NCBI GenBank assembly: GCA_001647635.1
Contig: CP014761.1
Span: forward strand, 1,054,001-1,118,000
DNA: 64,000 nucleotides
Direction of reading: 5' to 3'
DNA from: Leifsonia xyli
GTDB lineage: Bacteria; Actinomycetota; Actinomycetes; Actinomycetales; Microbacteriaceae
Shown: positions 8,391-18,063 of the stretch, piece after piece
Position numbering within the stretch: the stretch's first letter is position 1
Layout of the letters: the number at the start of each line of letters is the position of its first letter
Notes under the pieces: model-generated
Told to the model about the DNA's origin: nothing
The model's input: only the letters and a program-made list of their open reading frames with translations
The model's database searches: none
Position numbers and translations under genes: made by a program

Positions 8391-9233
8391 TCAGGACGGC
8401 GTCGCCAGCTGGTTCGTGAACGACGAGTCCCGGCCGAGCGCGAAGTCGATCAGCTTCTGGAACCGCTCCGGGTCGATCGCATTGGCCTTCGCCTGCTCCA
8501 CGGTGTCCGCCGTCTGGAAGTACAGCTCGTTCCAGTGCCGGGCTTGGGTCTCGCCGCCGTCCGCATCCACGTTGGCGTAGAGGATGTTGTTGGTCGTGCG
8601 ATCCCAGAAGATGCAGATGAAGTGGGGCAGCCCGGGCGGCGGGGTCGCGCAGTAATAGAGCCGGCCGCGTCCCTCCCGCCGGATCGCGCTGGTACGCGCG
8701 GAGGTCGCGCTCGCCGTCGCGGCGATCGCCCGCGAGACGGCGTCGTTGACGATGCGGTTCAGGTCGTCGAGTGAGGCCATGTCGAACTCATCTCCTTGCA
8801 GGTAGGGCGGCCGGATGTAGCTGAGGATGTACCCGGCCGAGCGGGTGCGGTCGCGCAGGTCGTCGCCCGGGTTGGAGTTGGTGCCGCGCGAGGTGACGAC
8901 GGATCCGCCCGGCGAGACGGCCACGACGATCTCGGTGTGGTCGGGGTCGCCGTCCCCGTCCCAGTCGAACGCCAGCACGTCGCCGGGTTGCACGCCCGCC
9001 GACCCGTCGTGCCAGACGCCGCGGTCGCGTCCCCAATTCTGGATCTGCGACACGTAGGTGTAGAAGGGGTTGCTGAACGAGTTCAGTCCGAACAGGTAGT
9101 AGCTGACGCAGGCCGCGCAGTCGTCGTAGCCGCTGTTGCCGCTCGGCCACCAGGGGTTGGGCCAGGTCGTGCCCCACGCCAGGGCCATCGCGTTCAGGAC
9201 CTCGTCGGGTGACCGGTTGAGGAGTTCAGGCAT
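8391..9233 (-). CDS. CHAP/amidase-like cysteine hydrolase
   Basis: A 280-residue protein whose first ~120 residues look like a CHAP or putative-amidase domain. The candidate catalytic Cys is Cys39 (Cys42 follows) in GYDDCAACVSYYLFG, and the His is His99 in DGDGDPDHTEIVV, preceded by an Asp-rich loop that could bind calcium. Such domains cleave peptidoglycan amide or peptide bonds, and related modules occur in actinophage endolysins. The second half (about 130-280) is unrecognised. There is no N-terminal signal peptide, so export, if any, would be holin-like or non-classical. Its start overlaps the end of the small acidic gene upstream. Confidence 0.65.
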   Translation of the reverse strand: MPELLNRSPDEVLNAMALAWGTTWPNPWWPSGNSGYDDCAACVSYYLFGLNSFSNPFYTYVSQIQNWGRDRGVWHDGSAGVQPGDVLAFDWDGDGDPDHTEIVVAVSPGGSVVTSRGTNSNPGDDLRDRTRSAGYILSYIRPPYLQGDEFDMASLDDLNRIVNDAVSRAIAATASATSARTSAIRREGRGRLYYCATPPPGLPHFICIFWDRTTNNILYANVDADGGETQARHWNELYFQTADTVEQAKANAIDPERFQKLIDFALGRDSSFTNQLATPS

Positions 9234-9378
9234 CGCGGGGCACCTCCTCCCCGTAGCTCGAGCTGATCGCCGGCGGCGCGGCAGGCTTGTCCGCGTTCAG
9301 CGGCGGCGGCAGGCCGAGGTCGTCGGGCGGGAGGTCGTCCGGTGGGAAGTCGTCCGGGTCCCCTGTGTCGTCCGTCAT
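9226..9378 (-). CDS. small acidic Pro/Asp-rich protein overlapping the CHAP gene
   Basis: A 50-residue reading frame from ATG 9378 preceded by a GGGGGA stretch. It is built of DDFPPDDLPPDDLGLPPP-type Asp-Pro repeats. Its stop lies inside the first codons of the CHAP-like gene (8-base overlap), the arrangement of translationally coupled genes. Proline-rich and disordered; no family known. It could be a leader for coupling or a small partner protein. Confidence 0.45.
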   Translation of the reverse strand: MTDDTGDPDDFPPDDLPPDDLGLPPPLNADKPAAPPAISSSYGEEVPRDA

Positions 9379-9511
9379 GCCGTCCCCCGTTCCTGGTGCA
9401 TCGTGGGCGCACGCGCATGGTACGACCCCGACGGTGGTCGGCACGAGACCGTATCCGGTCGCCGACTTCCCGCCCGGTGTGCCGCGCGGCCGGGCGTGCT
9501 TGGATGAGCGG

Positions 9512-10360
9512 GTGAGCATGCCGTTCGACAGGCTGAGCGGGGCGTGGCCGGACTCCGACCCCGAGTCGCTGCTGCGCGAGCTCATCGACAGCGTCGCGCG
9601 TGCGCTCCCCGCCGACGTCGCATCCACGGCGCTCTCGGTCGAGCTCACGCGGTCTCTGGCCGACCGGCTGGCGCACCGGCCCGGCACGATCACCCGGATC
9701 CGGCTCGCCGGCCCGACCGACGCGCTGGCGCTCGGCTGGGAGCCGGGCCCGCGCTGGACCCCGACCGTCGAGCAGCTCTACGGCGAGGTCGTCCTGTCCA
9801 GCCGCACCATCACCCTCAGCCGCTGGCTGACCGCGTTCGCCCGGCTGGTCGCCGAGCTGGCGGTGCAGGCCGCCGAGGACTCCGCGGATTCGGAGCGCGC
9901 CCTTCAGACGCTGGGCATCCTCCCGCCGGGTTCGGAGATCCACGTCGACGACGCCACTCTGGCGCAGGATCTGCGCACCCTCGCCGCGCGCATCCGGCGC
10001 CGGGTCCCGGAGGACGCGGTGGCGTCCGTCGAGCGGATCGGCGAACTGCTCGCCGACACGCTGCCGCGCGTGGCGGGGTCAGGCGAACCGGAGGTGATGC
10101 TGCGTGTGGCAGCGACGCTCTACCTCCCCGACACGCTCCGGGCGTACCTCGCCCTGCCGCCCGAATGGGCGACCGAGCACGTGCTGGCCAGCGGCCTCAC
10201 CCCGGCCCAGACCCTGATCCTGCAGCTGGACGCGCTCGAGTCCGCGGCCCGGACCATGCGGGATGCGGCGATCGAACGGGATGCGGCGGCGCTGCTGGTC
10301 AGCGGACGGTTCCTGGCGGACCGGTTCGCGGGGCCGCGGCGCGAGCTGGATCTGGGGTGA
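9512..10360 (+). CDS. hypothetical 282-residue helical protein
   Basis: Start taken at GTG 9512, with ATG 9518 an in-frame alternative; extensions further upstream read through non-coding-like Gly/Arg-rich sequence. The protein is soluble, Ala/Leu-rich and mostly helical, with a central ALGWEPGPRWTPTVEQLYGE segment. No signal peptide or catalytic motif is evident. Divergent from the acidic small gene and convergent with the surface protein. Not recognised. Confidence 0.6.
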   Translation: MSMPFDRLSGAWPDSDPESLLRELIDSVARALPADVASTALSVELTRSLADRLAHRPGTITRIRLAGPTDALALGWEPGPRWTPTVEQLYGEVVLSSRTITLSRWLTAFARLVAELAVQAAEDSADSERALQTLGILPPGSEIHVDDATLAQDLRTLAARIRRRVPEDAVASVERIGELLADTLPRVAGSGEPEVMLRVAATLYLPDTLRAYLALPPEWATEHVLASGLTPAQTLILQLDALESAARTMRDAAIERDAAALLVSGRFLADRFAGPRRELDLG

Positions 10361-10381
10361 TGTCGGCCGGGCTGTCGGACC

Positions 10382-12547
10382 TCAGCAGATCGACAGGGAT
10401 GCGACCCACGGGCTGAGAGCGTCGGGGCCGCCGATCACGCCCACCTTGGCCGTTCCGGCCGCGGCGAGCGCATCCTCCGTCGCCCGCGGGATGCACCCGG
10501 ACGGCGCGAGGTACAGCGGCGATCCGGTGCTCGCGGCGAGCGCCGCCCCGGAGAGCGCGTCGGCGAACGCGACGCCGGTGGCGACGTAGGCGGAGGCCGG
10601 TCGCGCGTTCGCGTTCTGGCCGACGAGGAACGAGGTCGTGTACCGGTCGTCGCCGCCGAGCCGGGTCACGGTCCCGAGACCGCTCAGCTGCTGCGAGATG
10701 CCGTTCGACACCGCGTTGGGGCCGCCCACGACGGTGAACGCCGTCGCACCGAGCGTATGGAGCAGGCCGAGCGTCGCCGGATCGAGGGATGCTGCGGCGC
10801 CGTCGACCAGGACGACCGGTGCTCCGGCGCCTCCCGCAGCGGCGGAGGCCGACAGAGCGTCGGCGAACCCGCGTCCGGTGGCGATGTACACCGTCGACAC
10901 GGGAGACGTGAACGCCGACTGCACCAGCGCGCGGTTGGTCGCGAACCGGTCCGAGCCGGCGACCCGGGTCACCGGGGCGATCACGCCCAGCTGGGCGACC
11001 ACGGCCGGCGCCACCGCATTGACGCCGCCCACCACGACGATCTTCGCGGGCGCGAGTGCCTTGATCGCATCCGCGGCCCCCGCCGAGAGGGCGCCGGGCG
11101 GTGTGAGGATGAGCGGGCCCTTCGCCTTCGCGGCGACCGCCGCGGCGCCGAGCGCGTCGGGGAAGTCGGTGCCCGTGGAGACGTACACGACCGGCGCCCC
11201 GGTGGGGTAGGCGGCTGCGGCAGCCGCGAGCGAGGTCTGGTACCGGTCGGAGCCGGCGATGCGGGTCACGGTCGGCGCCCAGCCGACGGAATCGAGGTCG
11301 ACGATCCCGAAGCCCTGTTCGAGCACGGTCAGATCGGTGCGTCCGCCGCCCATGACGAAGACGGTGTGCCCGTCCGGGGCGATCGCCATCGGGCCGCCGC
11401 CGGCACCGGGGACGTGCGCGGTCACCGTACGGGTGGTGTCGTCGATGACGGCCAGCTCGCCGTTCGCCTCGCCGACGAGCACACGGCTGCTCCTCGGAAC
11501 AAAACCGATGTAGGTCGCCTCGTCGTGCAGCGGGATGGTCGTGATGGTGCTGTCCGACACCTGGATGCGGTTCACAGCGCGCTCCATGCCGACGTAGACC
11601 GATGTGCCGTCGGGACTGATCGCGAGCGGAAGGTACGAGTTGTACGCCAGAAGCGTGCCGGGCAACGGGATGGCCGTGAACTTCCCTGTCGCCAGATCGA
11701 GCTTCTCAACGGTGCCCTTGGAGACGTTGCTGGGACTGTCGAGTAGGAAGAGCGACGCGCCATCCGGAGTGACCACCGCCTTGCGCGGCTGGTTCTGCAT
11801 CGGGAGGGTGGAGCTCAGCTTCCCGGCGGCTATATCGACAGTGGCCAGCCATCCGTTCGTCCCCGCGTAGTCGTACTCGGGCACATACAGCTTCGATGAG
11901 TCTGGGGCGAAAGCGAGGTCCAGGGCGCCCGTCGTGGTCGTCCCGAGATCGATCGTCGTCGTCACCTTCTGCTGGACGAGATCTACACCGACGAGGGTAG
12001 TGATCGCGTCCGAGGTATCGGGAATCGAGGTAGTCGTCAGCGCCCACGCGCTCCGGCCATCGGGGGCGATCCGCACCATCAACGGAGCGCCACGGACGCT
12101 GAGCACGTTGACGACGGAGTTGGATTGCGTCGACACGAGGACGATGGCGCCCGCGGTGGCGAGCCCCGTGTTCCATCGCGTCTGCCAGTCCGCGACGGCG
12201 AGCATTCGACCGTCCGGGGTGACCGCTACGTCGTTCGGGTACACATCGATCGGCACGGCGGGCATCTCGCGGTGGCCCACCATGTCGACGTGCGAGAGGA
12301 TGCCGGCCGACGACGTGCTGTACAGCTGCGAGCCGTCCGGCAGCATCGCGAGCGCGCCGCCCCCTCCGCCCGGCACGACGAGCTGCCCGGCCGACGGGCT
12401 CGAGAGCGGAGTGGGCGCGGCGACGGCGGGCGCCTCGGCTGCTCCCGCCCACGTCAATCCGGCCGCGAGCACCGCGAGAGTCGCGAAGGACGAGCGACGG
12501 AGGACGGACGGGAGTCGCCGACGGGAGCCGGCCGGGTTCGGGCGCAC
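10382..12547 (-). CDS. secreted beta-propeller protein with cell-wall-binding repeats (CW_binding_2)
   Basis: A roughly 720-residue exported protein. The start is GTG 12547, giving an Arg-rich n-region then a hydrophobic segment (ATLAVLAAGLTWAGAA) and an Ala-x-Ala cleavage region. Residues ~60-400 contain repeated VTPDG / ISPDG / IAPDG strands typical of a YVTN-type beta-propeller. The C-terminal ~300 residues hold three CW_binding_2 repeats, recognised by VTRxxGxDRYxTS, FPDALGAAA/FADALSxxA and VVGGxxAVS motifs. These repeats attach Gram-positive proteins to the wall non-covalently. A role in surface adhesion or sensing is inferred; no partner gene is adjacent. Confidence 0.85.
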   Translation of the reverse strand: MRPNPAGSRRRLPSVLRRSSFATLAVLAAGLTWAGAAEAPAVAAPTPLSSPSAGQLVVPGGGGGALAMLPDGSQLYSTSSAGILSHVDMVGHREMPAVPIDVYPNDVAVTPDGRMLAVADWQTRWNTGLATAGAIVLVSTQSNSVVNVLSVRGAPLMVRIAPDGRSAWALTTTSIPDTSDAITTLVGVDLVQQKVTTTIDLGTTTTGALDLAFAPDSSKLYVPEYDYAGTNGWLATVDIAAGKLSSTLPMQNQPRKAVVTPDGASLFLLDSPSNVSKGTVEKLDLATGKFTAIPLPGTLLAYNSYLPLAISPDGTSVYVGMERAVNRIQVSDSTITTIPLHDEATYIGFVPRSSRVLVGEANGELAVIDDTTRTVTAHVPGAGGGPMAIAPDGHTVFVMGGGRTDLTVLEQGFGIVDLDSVGWAPTVTRIAGSDRYQTSLAAAAAAYPTGAPVVYVSTGTDFPDALGAAAVAAKAKGPLILTPPGALSAGAADAIKALAPAKIVVVGGVNAVAPAVVAQLGVIAPVTRVAGSDRFATNRALVQSAFTSPVSTVYIATGRGFADALSASAAAGGAGAPVVLVDGAAASLDPATLGLLHTLGATAFTVVGGPNAVSNGISQQLSGLGTVTRLGGDDRYTTSFLVGQNANARPASAYVATGVAFADALSGAALAASTGSPLYLAPSGCIPRATEDALAAAGTAKVGVIGGPDALSPWVASLSIC

Positions 12548-12614
12548 CAGGTCAGCTAAGCATCCCGGGCGAACGGTTCGTATCCCCTCGTTCGGGGGGC
12601 CTGGCTCTCTCGCG

Positions 12615-13211
12615 TCACTCGGCCGCCCACAGCTCCTCGGCTTCAAGGGTCAGGTCGATCGTCTGACGCAGCAGGCCCCCGATCGAGGTCGACCTCAGCA
12701 GGGTGTACCTGTCGTACTCGCCCAGCGGTGCGATCGCCGCGAGTTGCCACGCGGCTGCGACGGGATCATCGGACAGCTCGATATCGGAGTCCGACTGCGA
12801 CTCCGAGACGCGGGCGATCACGCGGCGGACCACCGCTTCGGCCTCGACCCGCAGGGGTTCGAGCGCCTCGGACCACTCCAGGTCCGGCAGCGTGGAGAGC
12901 TCGGCTCGGGGATACGGGTCCTCGTCCACCCAGCGGTCGACCGTGAACCGGCGGGTCCCTACGCCGACGATGAGGAGGTCGTCGGCGCGCGCGGTGGCGC
13001 CCACCAGACGCGCCATCGTCCCCACCGACGCGCGCTGGTCGCCGCCCCCGGCCTCGGATCCGCGCTCGATCAGGACGACGCCGAACTCCGGTTCGTCCTC
13101 GTCGAGCAGTCGCCCGACCATGGTGAGATACCGCGGCTCGAACACGCGCAACGGGATGGGCACGAAGGGGAACAGCACGGACCCGAGCGGGAACATCGGT
13201 GAGGCGGCCAT
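12615..13211 (-). CDS. Lon N-terminal substrate-binding domain protein
   Basis: A 198-residue protein starting at ATG 13211 with MAASPMFPLGSVLFPFVPIPLRVFEPRY, the characteristic opening of stand-alone LON substrate-binding domain (PF02190) proteins. GVVLIERGSEAGGG and GTMARLV follow in the expected order. It lacks the AAA+ and protease parts of Lon. Such proteins are common in actinobacteria; their biochemical role is poorly known. Divergent from the DUF427 gene, with a 35-base gap between starts. Confidence 0.85.
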   Translation of the reverse strand: MAASPMFPLGSVLFPFVPIPLRVFEPRYLTMVGRLLDEDEPEFGVVLIERGSEAGGGDQRASVGTMARLVGATARADDLLIVGVGTRRFTVDRWVDEDPYPRAELSTLPDLEWSEALEPLRVEAEAVVRRVIARVSESQSDSDIELSDDPVAAAWQLAAIAPLGEYDRYTLLRSTSIGGLLRQTIDLTLEAEELWAAE

Positions 13212-13246
13212 ACTCCAGTCAAGCATCGCGGACGTAGAGTGAACAG

Positions 13247-13744
13247 GTGCCCAGGCCACGTCCCGAGATCCCAGGACCGGGACAGGAGTCCGTCTGGGAC
13301 TACCCGAGGCCGCCGCGTATCGAGCGCGTCCACGCCCACGTCACGATCCGTCTGGGCGGGCAGCTCATCGTCGAGACGCGCGACGTGGTCCGGGTGCTCG
13401 AGACCAGCCATCCGCCGGTCTACTACCTCCCGATCGCGGACTTCGCGGCCGGCGCGCTGGTCGACGCCGAGGGTTCGTCGTTCTGCGAGTTCAAGGGCAC
13501 CGCGCGCTACCTCGACGTGCGCGGCGGAGGCGAGGTGCGGCCCGCGAGCGCGTGGAACTACCCGCACCCCTCACCCGGGTACGAGCTGCTCCGTGACCGC
13601 GTCGCCGTCTACGCGCAGCAGATGGACGAGTGCACGGTCGACGGCGAGGTCGTCACGCCCCAGCCGGGCGGCTTCTACGGCGGCTGGGTCACGAGTTGGG
13701 TGGTGGGACCGTTCAAGGGGGTGCCGGGGTCGTTCGGGTGGTAA
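13247..13744 (+). CDS. DUF427 domain protein
   Basis: A 165-residue protein starting at GTG 13247. It carries the DUF427 pattern ESVWDYPRPP at the N-terminus, then HPPVYYLPIADF, CEFKGTARYLDV near residue 84 and WNYPHPSPGYELLRDRVAVY near 104, with the conserved Trp, Tyr and Lys positions present. The fold is beta-rich and soluble; the activity is unknown. It ends just before a structured repeat shared with the convergent ychF gene. Confidence 0.85.
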   Translation: MPRPRPEIPGPGQESVWDYPRPPRIERVHAHVTIRLGGQLIVETRDVVRVLETSHPPVYYLPIADFAAGALVDAEGSSFCEFKGTARYLDVRGGGEVRPASAWNYPHPSPGYELLRDRVAVYAQQMDECTVDGEVVTPQPGGFYGGWVTSWVVGPFKGVPGSFGW

Positions 13745-13759
13745 CGGTTCCGGGCGGGC

Positions 13760-13848
13760 GAAACGGAGGAGAACCAGCTCGGGTGGTGCTGCACAAGCGA
13801 AGAACGGAGGTGATCGCGCCGCCCAGCGGGCCGAAGCTCCTCCGTTCT
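13760..13848. repeat. 89-bp structured repeat, family 2 copy A
   Basis: Starts GAAACGGAGGA. A 10-bp stem pairs 13801-13810 (AGAACGGAGG) with 13839-13848. The first arm (13762-13771) can also pair perfectly with 13837-13846. It lies between convergent DUF427 and ychF and may terminate both. The copy at 31462-31550 has equal length and spacing with three compensatory changes in the stem. Confidence 0.65.
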
Positions 13849-13858
13849 GAACGCGGAC

Positions 13859-14932
<1,074 letters not shown>

Positions 14933-14975
14933 GGTCGTCCATTCTACGGGGCGGGTCCGACCCGGCCTCCCGCGG

Positions 14976-15722
14976 TCAGTCGAACCGGGTGGCGCGGTAG
15001 GAGCGGGTCACGTACGGCAGCTCGAACGTGTCGCGTCCGGCGAGGTCGGGATGCTCGCGCATGAGCCGCCGCAGCGACTCGATGACGGCGGCCTGGGCGT
15101 CCGGATCCTTCGTGATGAAGTAGCTGCGTGACCTCGCGAGGTCGAGGAGGCCCTCATGGTCGAGCGCCTGCACCCAGCGGGTCTCGTGCTTCTCCAACGG
15201 ACCGAAGGGCGGCGCGAGCACCGGATCGGCCTCGTCGTCGAACGCGGCGGATCCCGCATCCATCAACTCCCCCAGCTCGCGCACCCAGCCGAAGCTCTCG
15301 TCGCGCTCGTTCCAGACCAGGCCGAGGCGTCCGCCGGGACGCAGCACCCGGGCGACCTCCGGGATGGCGCGCTCCGCATCCATCCAGTGCCAGGCCTGGG
15401 CGACGAGGACGACGCCGGCGGAGGCGTCCGGGAGCGGGAGTCGTTCGCCGGTCCCCTCGTGCGCCGCGACGTCCGGGAGGCGCTCGCGCAGCACACGCAG
15501 CATCTCCGGCGACGGGTCGACGGCGACGACCTCGCGGCCGCGGTCGATGAGCGCCGCCGTGAGCTTGCCCGTGCCCGCGCCGAGGTCGACGACCGGATCG
15601 TCGGTGCCGTCGAGCAACCAGCTCACGGCGTCCGCCGGGTAGGACGGGCGCGCTGCGTCGTAGACGTCGGCCGCCCGGTCGAAGGAGGCCGCGTGGAGGT
15701 CGCGCTGCTGACGGGATCGCAT
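14976..15722 (-). CDS. class I SAM-dependent methyltransferase
   Basis: A 248-residue cytosolic methyltransferase. Motif I (SAM binding) is VDLGAGTGK at 45-53, VVAVDPSPEML forms the acidic post-beta2 motif near 69, and VLVAQAWHWMD near 105 matches the methyltransferase-11 family. VLRPGGRLGLVWNERD follows as motif III. The acceptor is unknown; no biosynthetic partner adjoins it. Confidence 0.88.
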   Translation of the reverse strand: MRSRQQRDLHAASFDRAADVYDAARPSYPADAVSWLLDGTDDPVVDLGAGTGKLTAALIDRGREVVAVDPSPEMLRVLRERLPDVAAHEGTGERLPLPDASAGVVLVAQAWHWMDAERAIPEVARVLRPGGRLGLVWNERDESFGWVRELGELMDAGSAAFDDEADPVLAPPFGPLEKHETRWVQALDHEGLLDLARSRSYFITKDPDAQAAVIESLRRLMREHPDLAGRDTFELPYVTRSYRATRFD

Positions 15723-15772
15723 GCCGCGATGCTACGCGGGCCGGCTTCCCCGCGCCCCACTTCTCTCGTGAG

Positions 15773-15822
15773 GTGCAGGTAGATGCGGTGCGGCACGGCG
15801 TGTCGAGCGCAACTAGCTGCAC
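15773..15822. repeat. imperfect hairpin between methyltransferase and exonuclease genes
   Basis: GTGCAGGTAG (15773-15782) pairs with CTAGCTGCAC (15813-15822) at 9 of 10 positions around a 30-base loop. It sits in the promoter-side gap of two divergent genes, so it may be a leader or regulatory structure rather than a terminator. Confidence 0.3.
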
Positions 15823-15910
15823 TTCGGCGGAGGCGGCGGGAGGGGGTGGATGCGCGCGGCGCGCGGGGCGCCTGCCGTGCGGCGTCGGTGGGGCATGTCA
15901 GCATTCGAAC

Positions 15911-16492
15911 GTGACCCTGGACTTCACCGCCATCGACTTCGAGACCGCCAACTCCTCCCCCGCGTCGGCCTGCTCGGTCGGCCTGGTGAAGGTCCGGGAC
16001 GGCAAGGTGGTCGATCGCGCCGGCTGGTTCATCCGGCCGCCGCTGGGGCACGACCACTTCCAGGAGTGGAACATCCGCATCCACGGCATCTACCCCGAGC
16101 AGGTGGCCGACGCGGCGGGCTGGGTGGACCAGCTGGCCGACCTGGTCGAGTTCGCAGAGGACGACCACCTGGTCGCCCACAACGCCGGCTTCGACATGGG
16201 CGTGATCCGCGCGGCCTGCGCGGCGACGTTCGTCGCGTGCCCCGAGTACGCGTACCTCTGCAGCCTCCAGGTCGCCCGCCGGACGTACTCGCTCGAGTCG
16301 TACCGCCTGCCGGTCGCGGCGATGGCGGCCGGGTTCGAGGGCTTCAACCACCACGACGCGCTCGCGGACGCGGAGGCGTGCGCCGCCATCGTCATCCACG
16401 CGGCGAAGCGGCACGAGGCCGCCACGATCGCGGACCTCTCGGAGCTCACCGGGGCGCGCCTCGGCCGCATAGGCGTCCCCGTCGCCGCCTGA
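15911..16492 (+). CDS. DEDDh 3'-5' exonuclease (DnaQ-like)
   Basis: A 193-residue exonuclease-fold protein. The start is GTG 15911, because upstream in-frame sequence is low-complexity Gly/Arg. All five catalytic residues of a DEDDh nuclease are visible: Asp9 and Glu11 (AIDFETAN), Asp95 (HNAGFDMGV), His148 and Asp153 (FNHHDALADAE). Members degrade single-stranded DNA or RNA 3' ends with two Mg ions. It lacks BRCT or helicase modules, so it resembles the short stand-alone DnaQ-like proteins. Followed by rmuC on the same strand after 127 bases. Confidence 0.88.
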   Translation: MTLDFTAIDFETANSSPASACSVGLVKVRDGKVVDRAGWFIRPPLGHDHFQEWNIRIHGIYPEQVADAAGWVDQLADLVEFAEDDHLVAHNAGFDMGVIRAACAATFVACPEYAYLCSLQVARRTYSLESYRLPVAAMAAGFEGFNHHDALADAEACAAIVIHAAKRHEAATIADLSELTGARLGRIGVPVAA

Positions 16493-16504
16493 CCGCTCTC
16501 CCCT

Positions 16505-16593
16505 CCCCGCGCGATCGAGTGGTGACATGATGTCGCCACTCGCCCCGAATTCGCGCATCTGCTCACGACTCGCGGCCCCCGCGCGACCGAGTG
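16505..16593. repeat. direct repeat pair plus palindrome upstream of rmuC
   Basis: CCCCGCGCGAyCGAGTG occurs at 16505-16521 and 16577-16593 (16 of 17 identical). Following the first copy, GAGTGGTGACAT at 16517-16528 is mirrored by ATGTCGCCACTC at 16530-16541. Function unknown; possibly a terminator for the exonuclease gene. Confidence 0.3.
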
Positions 16594-16619
16594 TCGGAGG
16601 CCGCTGACAGACTGCAGGC

Positions 16620-18053
16620 ATGGACATTCTCGCCCTGCTCCTCGGTCTTCTGATCGGTCTCCTCGTCGGCGCGATGGGCGCGGGCTTCGCCGTCGCGAAG
16701 CTCATGCGAGATCGTGCCGCCGCGGGTCAGGGCGGCGCCGTCGTCGACCCCGCCGTGATCGCGGCCCAGCATCAGGCCGAGATCGCCGAGATCCGGGCGG
16801 CGGAGGCTGCGGTGCAGTCCGAGATCCGCGCCGCCGAGGCCGCGGTCCAGGCCGAGATCCGTGCGGACCTCGCCGCCGCGCACAGCCGAGTGGATGCCAT
16901 GCAGGAGCAGCTCCGCGTGGCACAGCAGCAGTACCGCGAGACCGTCGAGCGCCACCGGGCCGAGGCCGAGGCGCGGGCGGAGCGCGAGCGCGCCGAGAGC
17001 AAGGTGCTGCAGGCGCTCGCCCCGGTCAAGGAGAGCCTGAGCGACATGCAGCGCAAGGTCATGGAGCTGGAGGCGCAGCGCAGCCAGCAGCACGGTCAGC
17101 TCACTCAGCAGCTGCGGTCGGCGGCCGAATCCGAGGAGCGGCTGCGCAGCACCGCCGAGGCGCTGGCGTCGGCGCTGCGGTCCAACAGCACCCGCGGGGT
17201 GTGGGGCGAGACGCAGCTGCGCAGCGTGGTCGAGGCCGCGGGCCTGCTGGAGCGGGTCGACTTCGACGTGCAGTCGAGCATCCACTCGGAGTCGGGCGCG
17301 GGCCGGCCGGACATGATCGTGCGGCTGCCCGGCGGCAAGAGCATCGCGCTCGACGCGAAGGTGCCGTTCAACGCGTACCTCGAGGCGAGCCAGATCCCGG
17401 CGACCGCGACCGGCACGGAGGCCGCGCAGCGGGAGGCGCTGCTCAAGCAGCACGTGAAGGCGGTCCGCGACCACATCACGGCGCTCGGCAGCAAGGCGTA
17501 CTGGACCGGCCTGGAGTCGTCGCCCGAGCTCGTGATCGCGTTCATCCCGAGCGAGTCGCTGGTGTCGTCGGCGCTCGAAGCCGACCCGTCGATCATGGAG
17601 TTCGCGTTCGGCAAGCGGGTCGCGCTCGCGTCGCCCGTGACGCTGTGGTCGGTGCTGAAGACCGTCGCGTTCAGCTGGCAGCAGGATGTGCTGACCCAGG
17701 AGGCGAAGCAGCTGTTCGACCTGAGCCGCACCCTCTACAGCCGGCTCGCGACCACGGCCGGCCACATCGAGAAGCTGGGCCGGTCGCTGGAGCGGACCGT
17801 CAAGGACTACAACGGGTTCGTCGGCTCGTTCGAGCGTCAGGTGTTCCCCGCCGCGCGCAAGCTCAACGCGCTCGACGAGACGAAGGTCATCGGCGCCCTC
17901 GAAGGCATCGAGGAGGCGCCGCGCGAGCTCACCGCCTTCGAGCTGGTCAGCGAACTCGAGCCGCGCGACATGCACGGGATCGACAAGCTCGCCCTCGAGG
18001 AGAAGGAGCGGGCGCACGCCGACGACGACGCCCGCGAATCCGGAGTCGCGTAA
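16620..18053 (+). CDS. rmuC: DNA recombination protein RmuC
   Basis: A 477-residue protein starting at ATG 16620. An N-terminal membrane anchor (ILALLLGLLIGLLVGAMGAGFAVA, residues ~3-26) is followed by a long coiled coil (about 40-165) rich in Ala, Glu and Gln. The RmuC nuclease-like domain follows, with RGVWGETQLRSVVEAAGL near 190, MIVRLPGGKSIALDAKVPF near 232 and AFIPSESL near 306. The K in LDAKVP is part of the PD-(D/E)XK-like core. RmuC limits inversions at short inverted repeats. Convergent with glpX. Confidence 0.93.
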   Translation: MDILALLLGLLIGLLVGAMGAGFAVAKLMRDRAAAGQGGAVVDPAVIAAQHQAEIAEIRAAEAAVQSEIRAAEAAVQAEIRADLAAAHSRVDAMQEQLRVAQQQYRETVERHRAEAEARAERERAESKVLQALAPVKESLSDMQRKVMELEAQRSQQHGQLTQQLRSAAESEERLRSTAEALASALRSNSTRGVWGETQLRSVVEAAGLLERVDFDVQSSIHSESGAGRPDMIVRLPGGKSIALDAKVPFNAYLEASQIPATATGTEAAQREALLKQHVKAVRDHITALGSKAYWTGLESSPELVIAFIPSESLVSSALEADPSIMEFAFGKRVALASPVTLWSVLKTVAFSWQQDVLTQEAKQLFDLSRTLYSRLATTAGHIEKLGRSLERTVKDYNGFVGSFERQVFPAARKLNALDETKVIGALEGIEEAPRELTAFELVSELEPRDMHGIDKLALEEKERAHADDDARESGVA

Positions 18054-18063
18054 GCCCGTCGTC

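Noticed and set aside
15623..16705. 360-codon minus-strand frame over the exonuclease gene
   Set aside because: The plus strand encodes a complete DEDDh active site; the minus frame shows only composition-driven repeats.
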